Shown here: piece after piece, positions 50,676-60,344 of the stretch
Layout of the letters: each line of letters starts with the position of its first letter
How positions within the stretch are numbered: the first letter of the stretch is position 1
Origin: Synechococcus sp. CS-1325
GTDB taxonomy: Bacteria > Cyanobacteriota > Cyanobacteriia > PCC-6307 > Cyanobiaceae
DNA: 64,000 bases
Assembly: GCA_025128135.1 (NCBI GenBank)
Contig: JAHLYW010000030.1
Span: 1-64,000, forward strand
Reading direction: 5' to 3'
Notes under the pieces: model-generated
What the model was told of the DNA's origin: nothing
What the model saw: the letters and a program-made list of their open reading frames with translations, nothing else
Database searches by the model: none
Translations under genes and position numbers: made by a program

Positions 50676-51804
50676 TCATGTTGCGCAGCGTGGCCACCGA
50701 GGATGGAGAAACGCGGTTGAGATAGCGGAAGATCCAATACTTGAAGATGGTGGCAAGAATCACCGGGAATGTGGCGATGAACAACAGAACAAAGTTTTCT
50801 CGCTGCGGGAGTCCGAGGTGGTTTGATATTCCATCCAGCAACACAGTCCAACCTTCAGGGCTGTGAAACCCAACAAAGATATCGGTGAACAGGATGATGG
50901 CGAACGCCTTGGCACTGTCGCTCAAACCATAGATCTGCTCGTCGAGGAAACCCCTCAGAACCCGGATGTCATCTCGGCCCAACACGCAGATCAAGGCGAA
51001 GCCAAGCAGGGCAAAGCCATCGGAGAGCACGTTCTTGATGGCCCGGGTGCTCTGACCATCCGCCTCCTCCTTGAGTTGCTCAGCCCTGGCGGCCAGGGCC
51101 AGATGCAGCGCTTCGGGGGTGGGCAGCTGATCGCCCTTGAGCAGGGCGTCGAACTCGATTTCGGCCCGGTAGATCCGCAGCCGCTCCACCGCCGCCTCCT
51201 CGAGCTGGGGCTTGGTGTAGCTGAGGAAGGGCACATCTGGTGCAAGCCGGTTGACCAGGGGGGAGATCAAAAAGGTGCGGCTGGCCTGCTGGATCAGCAA
51301 CGGCACCAGAATCAGCAGCAGCAGTATCCGCAGGGACACCAGAGTGGTGTCGCGGCGGCGGCGGAAGCCGGCCACCACCGAGGCCTCAGCCTCCGGGTCG
51401 AGCTGACGGCGAACCCTTTCAACCACGCCGATCAGGCTGCGGGGCAGCAGTTCTGGGGAGCGGCTCAGGGCCGGCAGGGGGGACCGGTTGCTGTAGCGGG
51501 CCTCCACCGATTCGATCAACTGCAGCTGGCGCCGCTCCTGGCTGTCGAGCTCATGCTCCCGTCCTTCAAGGTCGTCGATGAACTGGCTGCAGATCTGCAG
51601 AGCGGTGCGGAAGCGCCGCAACATCTGGGCCTGGACCGAGCGCGGCAGGCTGAGATTCACCTCCGGCCGCACCGGGCGATCGTTGTAGTACTCCAGCTCC
51701 AGGCCCTGGATCAGCAGTGCCGCCTCATAGGCCCGCTCCAGATCAAGGCTCAGATCAGTGGATCGCGCCTTACCGAACGTTCCGATCCAATCACGCAGGG
51801 TCAT
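50662..51804 (-). CDS. pxcA: Proton-extrusion protein PxcA (CemA-like)
   Basis: A 380-residue membrane protein. The N-terminal half is soluble and coiled. The C-terminal half has four hydrophobic helices (for example LRILLLLILVPLLIQQASRT, FALLGFALICVLG, AFAIILFTDIFVGFHSPEGW and FVLLFIATFPVILATIFKYW). The signature GFHSPEGWTVLLDGISNHLG near the end is typical of CemA/PxcA. It supports light-induced proton extrusion at the plasma membrane. Fits the cyanobacterial origin of the window. Starts 6 bases after the TPM gene. Confidence 0.93.
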   Translation of the reverse strand: MTLRDWIGTFGKARSTDLSLDLERAYEAALLIQGLELEYYNDRPVRPEVNLSLPRSVQAQMLRRFRTALQICSQFIDDLEGREHELDSQERRQLQLIESVEARYSNRSPLPALSRSPELLPRSLIGVVERVRRQLDPEAEASVVAGFRRRRDTTLVSLRILLLLILVPLLIQQASRTFLISPLVNRLAPDVPFLSYTKPQLEEAAVERLRIYRAEIEFDALLKGDQLPTPEALHLALAARAEQLKEEADGQSTRAIKNVLSDGFALLGFALICVLGRDDIRVLRGFLDEQIYGLSDSAKAFAIILFTDIFVGFHSPEGWTVLLDGISNHLGLPQRENFVLLFIATFPVILATIFKYWIFRYLNRVSPSSVATLRNMNGGG

Positions 51805-51810
51805 CGGCGT

Positions 51811-52491
51811 TCAGCGGGAAAACACCCACCAGGTGAGCATCGGCACAATCGTCCCCACCACCAGGAGGATCACCACCCAGGTGAAGCCACTTCCCGCAGC
51901 GGTTTCAGCCTGGGTCGGGATGCTGGTGACAACCACGGGCTGCTCCAGCTCCAGAGGCGGGCCTGGATCATCGGCGCCGCTGAGCACCTGCTCCAGGCGA
52001 TTCAGGGCATCGATCGAAGCCTGGCGGTAGCGCGAGCCCATCCGCAGGGGGATGTCCATGGTGGTGTCAGCCGTGCTGCGCAGCAGGCTGGCGGGGAGTT
52101 GCTCCAGCAGGTCGGGCGATGCCTTCACCGCTGCGGTGTTGGTCTGGCCATCGATCAGCAGCAGCAGGGAAGGCTCTCCCGTCGTGGAGATGCTGTTCCA
52201 GCGCTGGATCAGATCAGCGCCGAGGCTGTCGAGCTCCAGGCCGTAGTCGAGTCGTCCGACCGTGACCAGCCTGGCCTGCACATGGCTCGCCTCAAACGCG
52301 GCCAACCGCTTTTCCAGCTCGGCAGCCGTGGCGCGGCTGAACAGGCTGGCCGCATCGGTGACGTGGTTCAGGGGGGCCTGGGCTGGAAAATCCCGGGCGG
52401 AGGCCGCTAGAGCAGGCTGGAGTGGCAGGAGCTGGATCATCAGCGCCGCGAGGATGCCCAGCAAACGGGAGAACGGTGGGAACGGACGCAC
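51811..52491 (-). CDS. TPM-domain protein (Psb32/TLP18.3-like)
   Basis: A 226-residue protein from GTG 52491 with a signal segment (LLGILAALMIQLLPLQPALA) and a TPM domain (VTDAASLFSRATAAELEKRL, RLVTVGRLDYGLELD, WNSISTTGEPSLLLLIDGQT). A C-terminal membrane helix (FTWVVILLVVGTIVPMLTWW) anchors it. In cyanobacteria Psb32 protects and repairs photosystem II. Same operon as pxcA. Confidence 0.88.
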   Translation of the reverse strand: MRPFPPFSRLLGILAALMIQLLPLQPALAASARDFPAQAPLNHVTDAASLFSRATAAELEKRLAAFEASHVQARLVTVGRLDYGLELDSLGADLIQRWNSISTTGEPSLLLLIDGQTNTAAVKASPDLLEQLPASLLRSTADTTMDIPLRMGSRYRQASIDALNRLEQVLSGADDPGPPLELEQPVVVTSIPTQAETAAGSGFTWVVILLVVGTIVPMLTWWVFSR

Positions 52492-52531
52492 GGTTCGCTG
52501 CCTACAGAACAGGACTGTATTCAGTCTGCCC

Positions 52532-52939
52532 TCAGCCAGCCAGGCTGTCGCGGTGCAGGATTTCAATCACCTCGAGAATCTGGCTGGCCCGTCCATCCGG
52601 TAGAGCCAGCTGGTTGGAAAGGCGATCCAGAAAGGCCTGCTCAGCCGGCTCCACCAGCCGGTCGCTGTGCACGAGCTGGGCGGCTACCGCCAGGGCCGTT
52701 TCGCGCTGATCAGCGTCGAGGGCCGGGATGGCCTCGGCCACCAGCTGGTCCAGTCCCTGATTGCGGAGGATCAGCAACAGGTCGTCGAACATGGCGCCGA
52801 TGATCTGATCAGAAAGCCCGGCAAATGGGGTGCGGTGATCAAGCTGGCCCCGCAGCGCCTTGGCCTCCTCCCGGCCCATTGCTCCATCGGAGGCCACCGC
52901 AGCCAGTGCGATGGCGGCAAACGCCTTGCTGGCATTCAT
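52532..52939 (-). CDS. TerB-like small helical protein
   Basis: A 135-residue helical protein from ATG 52939: AFAAIALAAVASDGAMGREE matches the first helices of TerB-like domains with the acidic 'SDG' turn, and LDADQRETALAVAAQLVHSD the second repeat. TerB-like proteins are linked to metal or membrane stress. First gene of the minus-strand operon. Confidence 0.8.
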   Translation of the reverse strand: MNASKAFAAIALAAVASDGAMGREEAKALRGQLDHRTPFAGLSDQIIGAMFDDLLLILRNQGLDQLVAEAIPALDADQRETALAVAAQLVHSDRLVEPAEQAFLDRLSNQLALPDGRASQILEVIEILHRDSLAG

Positions 52940-53043
52940 TCGGGCGCTCCCTCGGCGGGCATGCAATCGAGCCAACCTCTCACGGATGGCGCCACTCAGG
53001 CACTGCTTGTGTCAGCGTTCCCACGAACCCCCTCCGGATTGCC

Positions 53044-53751
53044 GTGACCGGTCTGCCCGCTGCGGCCCGCCTCTGCCTGGGAGCAGGCCTGCTCGGTCTG
53101 GTGCTGTGCCTGATCAATCAGTTCAGCGCTCCGGAACTGAGCCCCCCCCTGGAACGCGCCGCCGTGCTGGCAAGCCTGATGGCCGTGGGCCTGATGCTGG
53201 TGGCCCTGCTCTGGACCCGTGCCACCCCGACCGCCCCTGATCGGGTGGAACTGGGGGGACCGCAGGGTCTGGAGCTGATCGCCGGCTTGCCGGCAGAGCT
53301 GGCCGCCGAGCTCAGCTGGGGCAGCCGCATGCTGTTGACCGCAACCCCGGCTGCCAGCCTGGTGCTGCACTGGCAGGGGCAATCGATCCTGCGGCGTGGG
53401 GTGCTTGGCGCCCAGCCCTTCGAGCCGGGAGCGATCTGCCAGCGCGCCCGGCAGGGCGGCAAGGCTGTGTCGCTGGTGACGTTGAAGCTCTATCCCGGTG
53501 CTGCTGAATTCAGCGGATTACCGGCCGGAACCCCCGCCGTGCTGGTGCAGCCGATCGGCGGTGGCGGCTGGCTGGTGCTGGGGGGATGGTCGCCGCGGTG
53601 CTTCAGCCGCGCTGATGAAGCCTGGATCGAGGGCTGGGCCGAGAAGCTCAGAACACCACTGGAGGCCTGGAGCGTTCAGGCTGGTCCGGGGAACGATCCG
53701 AGGCCGGAGGAATCCGCAGCTGGGAGTTCACCCTGCCGCCAGGCGTGCTGA
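53044..53751 (+). CDS. Cofactor assembly of complex C subunit B (CCB2/CCB4-like)
   Basis: A 235-residue protein from GTG 53044. Two membrane helices near the N-terminus (LCLGAGLLGLVLCLINQ and AVLASLMAVGLMLVALLW), then a soluble domain with GSRMLLTATPAASLVLHW and the pattern of the cyanobacterial CCB proteins that attach haem ci to cytochrome b6. Its 3' end overlaps lptC convergently by 104 bases. Confidence 0.82.
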   Translation: MTGLPAAARLCLGAGLLGLVLCLINQFSAPELSPPLERAAVLASLMAVGLMLVALLWTRATPTAPDRVELGGPQGLELIAGLPAELAAELSWGSRMLLTATPAASLVLHWQGQSILRRGVLGAQPFEPGAICQRARQGGKAVSLVTLKLYPGAAEFSGLPAGTPAVLVQPIGGGGWLVLGGWSPRCFSRADEAWIEGWAEKLRTPLEAWSVQAGPGNDPRPEESAAGSSPCRQAC

Positions 53752-54796
53752 AGGTGGCGAGGCCATCACCTCCCACCCTGCCGAGCGCCTCGGTGCTGCG
53801 GGTGATCTGCTGATTGGCATCCCTGGTCAGAACCACACCACCACGGGCCATGAGCCAACGGGTGTCCCAGTTGTAGACACACTCCCGGGCCAGCAGCTTC
53901 TCACCCGGCTGGCGCAGATCACAGCCGGTGGGGATCAGGGCCCACTGCTGATCCAGCTGAACTTCCAGGGACTCACCCCGCACCTGGAGCTTGCCGCTGC
54001 GACCGAAAAATGGCTGCAGGGTGCTGAGCCGCTGGGTGGAGCTGGTCCAGCGAACCCGCTGGGCATCGACAACGGTGTTCTGGGCGGGATCGGTGAAGCG
54101 CACCGGCGCGAGCGCGTCGAGAACTTCATCCCGGGTGTTGCCCTCGAGGGCGGAGGCGGTGAGGGTCTGAGCAGGCCCCTTGCCCAGGCGCCTTGTGCCC
54201 AGAACCGGACCGGCGGCCAGCAGGACACCTGTGTTGGCGAACCAGTCGGCCCGGGCGACCCTGAGGTCGAGTTTCTGGCTGATCAGCCGCGTGTCACCCC
54301 GGAGTTCCAGTTTGCTCTGGTCGATCAGAAACAGGGCTGTTCTGGCTGTCAGCCGCGACGATCGGTCCACGAGCATCGGTCGCTGGTCGATGGAGATCCG
54401 TTGGGCCTTCGGGGTCCAGCGCACCCGGTCGCCGGAGATCACCGAGGGCTTGGGCCCCAGCACCTGAATCCGCACCGCGCCTTCCAGGGTGATCAGCTCG
54501 CCGTCGTTCAGCACGGTTCCGCGCTTCGCCTCGATCCGGTAGCTGGGCTTGCCGCCGGCATAAATCACCCCGCGGGGCTGCTGCACCGTCGCCCGGCGGC
54601 CCTGCAGGTCGTAGCGGGCCAGGGGGCTGATCAGCTCCCAGCTGGGGCGACCCCTGGCATCCTGCTGGCGCAGATCGAGGCTGCGGAACACGAAGGGCTG
54701 GGGCGGGCTGGGTTTGGCGGCCGGGGTCCGGCTGCAGCTCAGCAGGGGAAGGCTGCCCAGCAAGCTGGTCAGCAGGATCAACAGCAGACGGCTCAT
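53648..54796 (-). CDS. lptC: LptC-like LPS export lipoprotein
   Basis: A 382-residue protein with a lipoprotein signal (LLILLTSLLGSLPLLSCSRT, lipobox L-L-S-C). The OstA/LptC beta-jellyroll repeats follow (EAKRGTVLNDGELITLEGAV, SGDRVRWTPKAQRISIDQRP). Cyanobacterial versions are long like this one. It bridges lipopolysaccharide from the inner membrane ABC transporter to LptA. Overlaps metG by ATGA; antisense overlap with the CCB gene of 104 bases. Confidence 0.88.
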   Translation of the reverse strand: MSRLLLILLTSLLGSLPLLSCSRTPAAKPSPPQPFVFRSLDLRQQDARGRPSWELISPLARYDLQGRRATVQQPRGVIYAGGKPSYRIEAKRGTVLNDGELITLEGAVRIQVLGPKPSVISGDRVRWTPKAQRISIDQRPMLVDRSSRLTARTALFLIDQSKLELRGDTRLISQKLDLRVARADWFANTGVLLAAGPVLGTRRLGKGPAQTLTASALEGNTRDEVLDALAPVRFTDPAQNTVVDAQRVRWTSSTQRLSTLQPFFGRSGKLQVRGESLEVQLDQQWALIPTGCDLRQPGEKLLARECVYNWDTRWLMARGGVVLTRDANQQITRSTEALGRVGGDGLATFSTPGGRVNSQLRIPPASDRSPDQPERSRPPVVF

Positions 54797-56367
54797 GGTG
54801 ACGGGATCGGCTCCAGCCGCGCCATCACCGGCTCCGGCTGCGGCAATTCCAGACCGCTCAGCAAGCCTCCCCAGCGGAGCTGATCCAGCCAGGTGGCTGC
54901 AGCGGCGGGATCCGCCATCACCCCGCTCTCCAGGGGCTGCTGCTGCAGTTGAAGCATCATCCGCGCGGAGAGGTCGGGCAGCAGAGGCGCCAGCAGCAGG
55001 GCCACCTGGCGGCTGGCTTCCAGCACGGCATAGAGATCGTCTGCCACCGACTGGCGTTCCTCCTCCTGTTTGATGCGGCTCCAGGGGGTCTGGGTGTTGA
55101 GGAAGCCATTGGCGGCGATCGCCAGCTGCAGAGCGGCTTCGGCCGCCTGACGGAAATCAAGGCGTGCCATCCCCTCCAGGACAAGCTGGCGGGCCTCGGC
55201 CGCCGCCAGCGCCAGTGGATGCTCCGGGGAGCGGCCCTCCACGGTGGGAGGAACACTCTCCTGGAACCAGCGGCGAGCCATCGAGGAGGTGCGGTTGAGC
55301 AGGTTGCCGATCGTGTTGGCGAGGTCATTGTTGACCAGATCGAGGAAGCGCTGCTGCTGAAAGTCGCCGTCCTCGCCGAAGGCGATGTCACGGAGCAGAT
55401 ACCAGCGCACCGCATCGGCACCGAACTGATCAAGCAAGACGGCGGGATCGAGCACATTTCCCAGCGACTTGCCCATTTTCTGGCCTTCCCGGGTGAGAAA
55501 GCCATGGCCGAACACCTGACACGGCGGCTCCAGGCCCGCCGAGAGCAGCATGGCCGGCCAGTAGACGGCGTGGAAGCGCAGGATGTCCTTGCCGATCACA
55601 TGCACGCGGGCTGGCCAGCCGCGGCTGACCGCCAGCTCCAGATCGGGCGGATCGCCCGGTTCGAGCAGGGCGGTGAGATAGCCGAGCAGGGCGTCGAACC
55701 ACACATAGAAGGTGTGATCGGGATGGCCGGGCACCGGGATTCCCCAGGGAAGATTGAGCCGCGAGATCGAGAAGTCACGCAGGCCCTGGCCGACGAAGTT
55801 CTCCACCTCACGGCGACGACTGGCAGGGGAGATGAAGCCGGGCTGAGCGATCAGCGCCTCGATCGCTCCCTGATACCGCGACAACCGGAAAAACAGGTTC
55901 CGTTCATCGCGCCACTCCAGGGGTCGGCGGTGGATCGGACATTCCGGATCGTCGGCTTCGTGGGCGTCGTCCTTGAACTCTTCACAGGCCACGCAGTACC
56001 AACCCTGCTGACGGCCCTCGACCACATCCCCGGCGGACTCGACCCGTCGGAAGAACTGCTCGACCAGACTGTGGTGCCGGGGATCAGTGGTGCGGATGAA
56101 GCGGTCGTTGCTGATCCGCCAGCGCTTCCAGAGATCCTGGTACTGGGCACTCACGGCATCGCAATGGGCCTGGGGGGTGAGGCCGGCGGCCTCAGCGGTC
56201 CGCTGAATCTTGAGGCCGTGCTCATCGCAGCCGGTGACCAGCACCACCCGCTCGCCGATCAGTCGCTGGTAACGGGCCAGGGCATCACAGGCCAGGGTGG
56301 TGTAGGCACTGCCGAGGTGCGGCTTGTCGTTGACGTAATAGAGCGGTGTGGTGAGCGTGTAGGTCAT
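54793..56367 (-). CDS. metG: Methionyl-tRNA synthetase
   Basis: A 524-residue class I synthetase: HIGH-type signature DKPHLGSAYTTLACDALARY, catalytic Asp in YVWFDALLGYL and the KMSKS-type GQKMGKSLGN near residue 297. It charges tRNA-Met. A strong hairpin (56381-56408) sits in the leader 13 bases before the ATG. Its stop overlaps lptC. Confidence 0.95.
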   Translation of the reverse strand: MTYTLTTPLYYVNDKPHLGSAYTTLACDALARYQRLIGERVVLVTGCDEHGLKIQRTAEAAGLTPQAHCDAVSAQYQDLWKRWRISNDRFIRTTDPRHHSLVEQFFRRVESAGDVVEGRQQGWYCVACEEFKDDAHEADDPECPIHRRPLEWRDERNLFFRLSRYQGAIEALIAQPGFISPASRRREVENFVGQGLRDFSISRLNLPWGIPVPGHPDHTFYVWFDALLGYLTALLEPGDPPDLELAVSRGWPARVHVIGKDILRFHAVYWPAMLLSAGLEPPCQVFGHGFLTREGQKMGKSLGNVLDPAVLLDQFGADAVRWYLLRDIAFGEDGDFQQQRFLDLVNNDLANTIGNLLNRTSSMARRWFQESVPPTVEGRSPEHPLALAAAEARQLVLEGMARLDFRQAAEAALQLAIAANGFLNTQTPWSRIKQEEERQSVADDLYAVLEASRQVALLLAPLLPDLSARMMLQLQQQPLESGVMADPAAAATWLDQLRWGGLLSGLELPQPEPVMARLEPIPSP

Positions 56368-56380
56368 CGACGGTTATGAA

Positions 56381-56408
56381 GGGCCCGCTGCGCCGCCAGA
56401 GCGGGCCC
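56381..56408 (-). promoter_or_regulatory. Leader hairpin upstream of metG
   Basis: Inverted repeat GGGCCCGC / GCGGGCCC with a 12-base loop, ending 13 bases before the metG start. As RNA it forms a strong stem close to the ribosome binding region. It is not followed by a T tract. Confidence 0.5.
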
Positions 56409-56469
56409 TGCGCCGGGGCTGGATCTTACCCAGCGTCGCTCGCCGTTCAGAATCGGCCCGATCGAGCAG

Positions 56470-58266
56470 GTGGTACCCATCAACAGGATCGACGACGATG
56501 CCGCCGTTGTGGTGTGGGGCGGCGGCAGTGGCGGCGTGGCAGCCGCCCTGCAGGCGGCCCGCAGTGGCACGGACACCCTGCTGCTCACCCCGGGGCCCTG
56601 GCTGGGGGGAATGGTGAGCGCCGCCGGCGTCTGCTGCCCCGATGGCAATGAACTCACCCCGTGGCAGACGGGCATCTGGGGAGCGCTGCTGCGGGAACTG
56701 CAGCGGCAGGAGCCCGAAGGGCTGGATCAGAACTGGGTGAGCTGCTTCGGCTGGCGGCCCGCCAGCGCCGAAGCGATCCTGCGCCGCTGGGTGAGAGCTG
56801 AACCCCGCCTGCGCTGGTGGAGCGGCTGTGCCTTGAACGGGGTGGATCGCCAGGGCTCACGGCTCCTCGCCCTGGCCGTCGAACGCGGCGGCCAGGCCCT
56901 GCGGATCCGGCTCCAGGTGTTGATCGATGGCAGCGACCGGGGCGACCTGTTCCCCCTGGCGGCCGTGCCCTTCCGGCTGGGCTGGGAAGCCCGGGAGAGT
57001 TGGGAGGAGCCGAGTGCGCCCCCCCGGCAGCGGCTGGAGCGGGAACCGTTCTTCCGTCAGCAGCCGGTGCAGTCACCGACCTGGGTGGTGATGGGGCAGC
57101 TTGGCAACGGATCATGCCCCCCAGGCTCCCCCCCCACAGCCCCGTTCGAGCGGGCCAGTGAAGCCTTCGGCCTGGAGCGCACCCTCACCTACGGGCGCCT
57201 GCCGGGCGGCCTGGTGATGCTGAACTGGCCCCTGCACGGCAACGACTGGCACGGCAATCTCGATGCCGCCTTCAGCGGCGACCCCGCCGCCGAGAACGAT
57301 CTGTTTGCCCGGATGCAGGCCCACAGCCTCGCCTTCGCCGCAGCTCTTCAGCAAGCCTCAGCCGGCTGGCTGGAGGCCACCGGGGTGTTCCCGGAGCAGG
57401 GTCATGGAGATCTGCAGGGCCGATCACCCCTGGCCCTGATGCCCTATTGGCGCGAAGGACGGCGAATGGTGGGCCACACCGTTGTCAGGGAGCAGGATCT
57501 GCTGCCCGGCGCTGCCGGGGAACGGATCGCACCCCTGCCCCTGGGGATCGATGGAACGGTGCAATCCATCGCTGTGGGGAACTACGCCAATGATCACCAC
57601 TATCCCGGCGACGACTGGCCGCTTGCCCCGAAAAGCTGTCGCTGGGGCGGCCGCTGGAGCGGCACTCCCTTCTGCATTCCCTACGGCGCTCTGGTCAGTG
57701 GAGATGTCGACAACCTGCTGGCAGCCGACAAGGGCTTCAGCAGCAGCCACATGGCCAACGGCGCCACCAGGCTTCAGCCCTTGATCCTGAACATCGGCCA
57801 GGCGGCCGGTGCGGCGGCGGCGCTGGCGGTGCAGGGGGACCTGGCCCTGGCCGACCTGCCGGTGCGGCGGATCCAGGAGGAGCTGATTCATGATCGCCAG
57901 GCTCCGGCCGGCCCCGTGCCGATCTGGGATACCGCCTGGCACCATCCCGAGTGGCGGCTGCGCCAGTTGGCGGCCCTGGATGGCCCGGCCCGGCTGGAAA
58001 CCACGGGTTGCTGGAGCGAGGCGAGGCCGCCGAGTCCAGCGGAGGCCCCGGCTGAGCCCCATCAACAGGAGTTCAGAGGCACCCTCAAGGTGGATGGCAG
58101 TGGCAGCTATCGCTTGCAAACGGAGGGCCAGGACTGGCCGCTGATCACCCTGGAGCCCGGTCTGCATCGCTGGCTGCAGCAGCAGGATGATGGCTGTCAG
58201 CTGGCGTTGGTGGCCGTCGCCAACCCCTGGGGACCATGGCTGCGGGCCAGCAGGCTGCTCCCCTGA
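56470..58266 (+). CDS. FAD-dependent oxidoreductase (FAD_oxidored family)
   Basis: A 598-residue protein from GTG 56470, divergent from metG. The FAD motif is VVVWGGGSGGVAAALQAARS; GGMVSAAGVCCPDG matches the PF12831-type domain, and a late closing block RLQPLILNIGQAAGAAAALA binds FAD again. Cyanobacterial enzymes of this family have unknown substrates. No operon partner. Confidence 0.83.
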   Translation: MVPINRIDDDAAVVVWGGGSGGVAAALQAARSGTDTLLLTPGPWLGGMVSAAGVCCPDGNELTPWQTGIWGALLRELQRQEPEGLDQNWVSCFGWRPASAEAILRRWVRAEPRLRWWSGCALNGVDRQGSRLLALAVERGGQALRIRLQVLIDGSDRGDLFPLAAVPFRLGWEARESWEEPSAPPRQRLEREPFFRQQPVQSPTWVVMGQLGNGSCPPGSPPTAPFERASEAFGLERTLTYGRLPGGLVMLNWPLHGNDWHGNLDAAFSGDPAAENDLFARMQAHSLAFAAALQQASAGWLEATGVFPEQGHGDLQGRSPLALMPYWREGRRMVGHTVVREQDLLPGAAGERIAPLPLGIDGTVQSIAVGNYANDHHYPGDDWPLAPKSCRWGGRWSGTPFCIPYGALVSGDVDNLLAADKGFSSSHMANGATRLQPLILNIGQAAGAAAALAVQGDLALADLPVRRIQEELIHDRQAPAGPVPIWDTAWHHPEWRLRQLAALDGPARLETTGCWSEARPPSPAEAPAEPHQQEFRGTLKVDGSGSYRLQTEGQDWPLITLEPGLHRWLQQQDDGCQLALVAVANPWGPWLRASRLLP

Positions 58267-58293
58267 TCGGCTCGGCGGCAGCTGGAGCCTCCT

Positions 58294-60336
58294 TCACCTG
58301 CCACGGCTCGAGGCCAGGCTTGCCTCCAGCCGCAGCAGATCGGCCAGGGAATCAACTGCCGAAACACGGACCACGAGCGGATCACCGGGGCTGCTGGTCT
58401 CAGGGCACAGCACCGCCTGATCCAGGGCAAGGGACTCCAGATGCACCAGTCCCAGCCGGTCCTGGGGGCGAAGCCAGCGAAGGAAGAGGCCGTCCCAGCA
58501 TTCTGCGCGCTGTTGCTCGAACCACACCTGCTGCCAGTGGCGCTGATCTTCACGGCTGATCTGGATGCCCTCGCGCACGACCGGATCGAGGCCCTCCAGC
58601 AGTTCGGCCAGGGCCTGCTCGTCGAGGGGGGTGCCCCCCTCGTCCGCCAGGGCGGCCAGCTGGCGTTGCACGAGAAGATCGGCGTAGCGCCGGATCGGCG
58701 ATGTGGCCTGCACATAGGCGCCCAGCCCGAGGCTGAAATGGGGAGCTGGGCGCACGCCGCTGCTGCCGCGGCTGAGGCAGCGACGCAGGGCCGCATGGCG
58801 CACCGGGCCGGCAGGCAGGGCGTTCAGCTCGGAGGCCGGAGGCAGCTCGGAGGCAGGCTGGCTGCGATAGGGCAGGGCCAGACCATGCCGTACCCCGTAG
58901 TCGGCCACCACGGCGCCATTGAGGATCATCGCTTCAGCGACCAGGGCACGGGCAGCCGAGAGCTCGGTGACCTCAAGCTCGGCCCGCTCGTCGCGGCAAC
59001 GGATCCGCCCTTCCGGTTGCTCCATCGACAGGGCCCCCTGCCGCTCCCGCCAGCCACGCCGGAGCAGCAGCAGACCATGCAGCTCGGCCAGATCGGCTTC
59101 CTGCGGTGGAGCCAGCTCGATCAACTCGTCACCATCGGCGTAGGTGAGCCGGTAGGTGGGCCGAACCCAGCTCCGCTGGATCGAAGCGGAGTGCACGGCC
59201 CCATCCGAATCAAGTTCAATCGCCGTGCTCCAGGCGGCGCAGCGCTGGCCCTGGCGCAGGCTGAACGGTCCGGCCGCCAGGCTGAGCGGAAACATCGGCA
59301 CCACCCTGGCGGCCAGGTACAGGCTGGAGGCCCGTTGCCTGGCTTCCAGATCCAGAGGGGAATCGGCAGCGATCAGGCGGCCTGGATCGGCGATGTGCAC
59401 CCAGAGCCGGCGGCGACCGTCACCAACCGTCTCTAGGGACAGGGCGTCATCGATCTCGGCGGTGTCGGCGTCATCGAGGCTGTAGGTGCGCAGCGCCGTG
59501 AGATCAAGCCGATCCCGATCGCCTGGCCGCTCCTGGGCAGCAGCAGCCACCAGGCGTTCGGCCTCGGCCAGCAGGGCAGGCTCGAAGCCCCGTTCCCAGA
59601 CGGTCTGGCGCAGGGAGGGCAAGCCATGGCGTTCCCACTGGCCCAGATCCACCAGCAGGTGGCGAATCGGCCCGGCCTGAGCCTCGCAATGGGCCTGCTG
59701 CAGGGCACGACGCAACTCCAGCGGTAAAGGGGTGTCACTGACGCCGGAAGCGAAGCCCAGCAGCTGCTCCAGCTGCAGCCGCTGAGCCGGGGCCAGACCG
59801 GCCGGATCAATCGGTTGGCGTTGGCGCAACAGCTCCGACCAGGCCTGCTGGCGCTGCTCGGCCAGACGGCCCAGGCGCCGTTCATGGCGCAACTGGCGCA
59901 GATCCCGCAGGGAGCGGGGTTGCACCAGGCCATGGCGCCAGCGGAAGAACGGCTGGCCGGGATCCTGCAGGGCCAGCCAGCAGGCGGCCCGGGCCATCGG
60001 GGTGTCGGTGGTGGCGATCAGCGCCACAAAATCTTCGAGTTCACAGCTGGTTTCCCCGAGCAGCAACCAGGCGGCGCCGAAATCCCTCGCCGAAGGCCGC
60101 TGAGCGGGCAACTCCGCTTCCACCAGCCGCCAGGGGGGTTGGCCCAGACGGGTGGCTGGTGCTTCCGCTCCCCGGTGATGGGCAAGCAGATCGAGCTGAC
60201 GCTGGGGAAGGTGCTGGGCGCGTCCTTCCCAACCGACCAGAAGGGCCGCCCTGGAACCATTCAGGCTCTCAACTAGGCCAAGCTCAGGCCCCTTGGGGCC
60301 GATCAGACCGACCAGGTCGCCCGGTTGGAGGGACAA
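58294..60336 (-). CDS. Exoribonuclease II/R
   Basis: A 680-residue RNB-family exonuclease. The RNB catalytic region shows DADTAEIDDALSLETVGDGR (Asp ligands), WVHIADPGRLIAADSPLD and the later YVQATSPIRRYADLLVQRQL. The N-terminal cold-shock-like region is short and no clear S1 domain is seen at the C-terminus. It degrades RNA 3' to 5'. Starts upstream of the rpsR end with little gap, so possibly in one operon with the ribosomal genes. Confidence 0.92.
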   Translation of the reverse strand: MSLQPGDLVGLIGPKGPELGLVESLNGSRAALLVGWEGRAQHLPQRQLDLLAHHRGAEAPATRLGQPPWRLVEAELPAQRPSARDFGAAWLLLGETSCELEDFVALIATTDTPMARAACWLALQDPGQPFFRWRHGLVQPRSLRDLRQLRHERRLGRLAEQRQQAWSELLRQRQPIDPAGLAPAQRLQLEQLLGFASGVSDTPLPLELRRALQQAHCEAQAGPIRHLLVDLGQWERHGLPSLRQTVWERGFEPALLAEAERLVAAAAQERPGDRDRLDLTALRTYSLDDADTAEIDDALSLETVGDGRRRLWVHIADPGRLIAADSPLDLEARQRASSLYLAARVVPMFPLSLAAGPFSLRQGQRCAAWSTAIELDSDGAVHSASIQRSWVRPTYRLTYADGDELIELAPPQEADLAELHGLLLLRRGWRERQGALSMEQPEGRIRCRDERAELEVTELSAARALVAEAMILNGAVVADYGVRHGLALPYRSQPASELPPASELNALPAGPVRHAALRRCLSRGSSGVRPAPHFSLGLGAYVQATSPIRRYADLLVQRQLAALADEGGTPLDEQALAELLEGLDPVVREGIQISREDQRHWQQVWFEQQRAECWDGLFLRWLRPQDRLGLVHLESLALDQAVLCPETSSPGDPLVVRVSAVDSLADLLRLEASLASSRGR

Positions 60337-60344
60337 GGCCGGGC

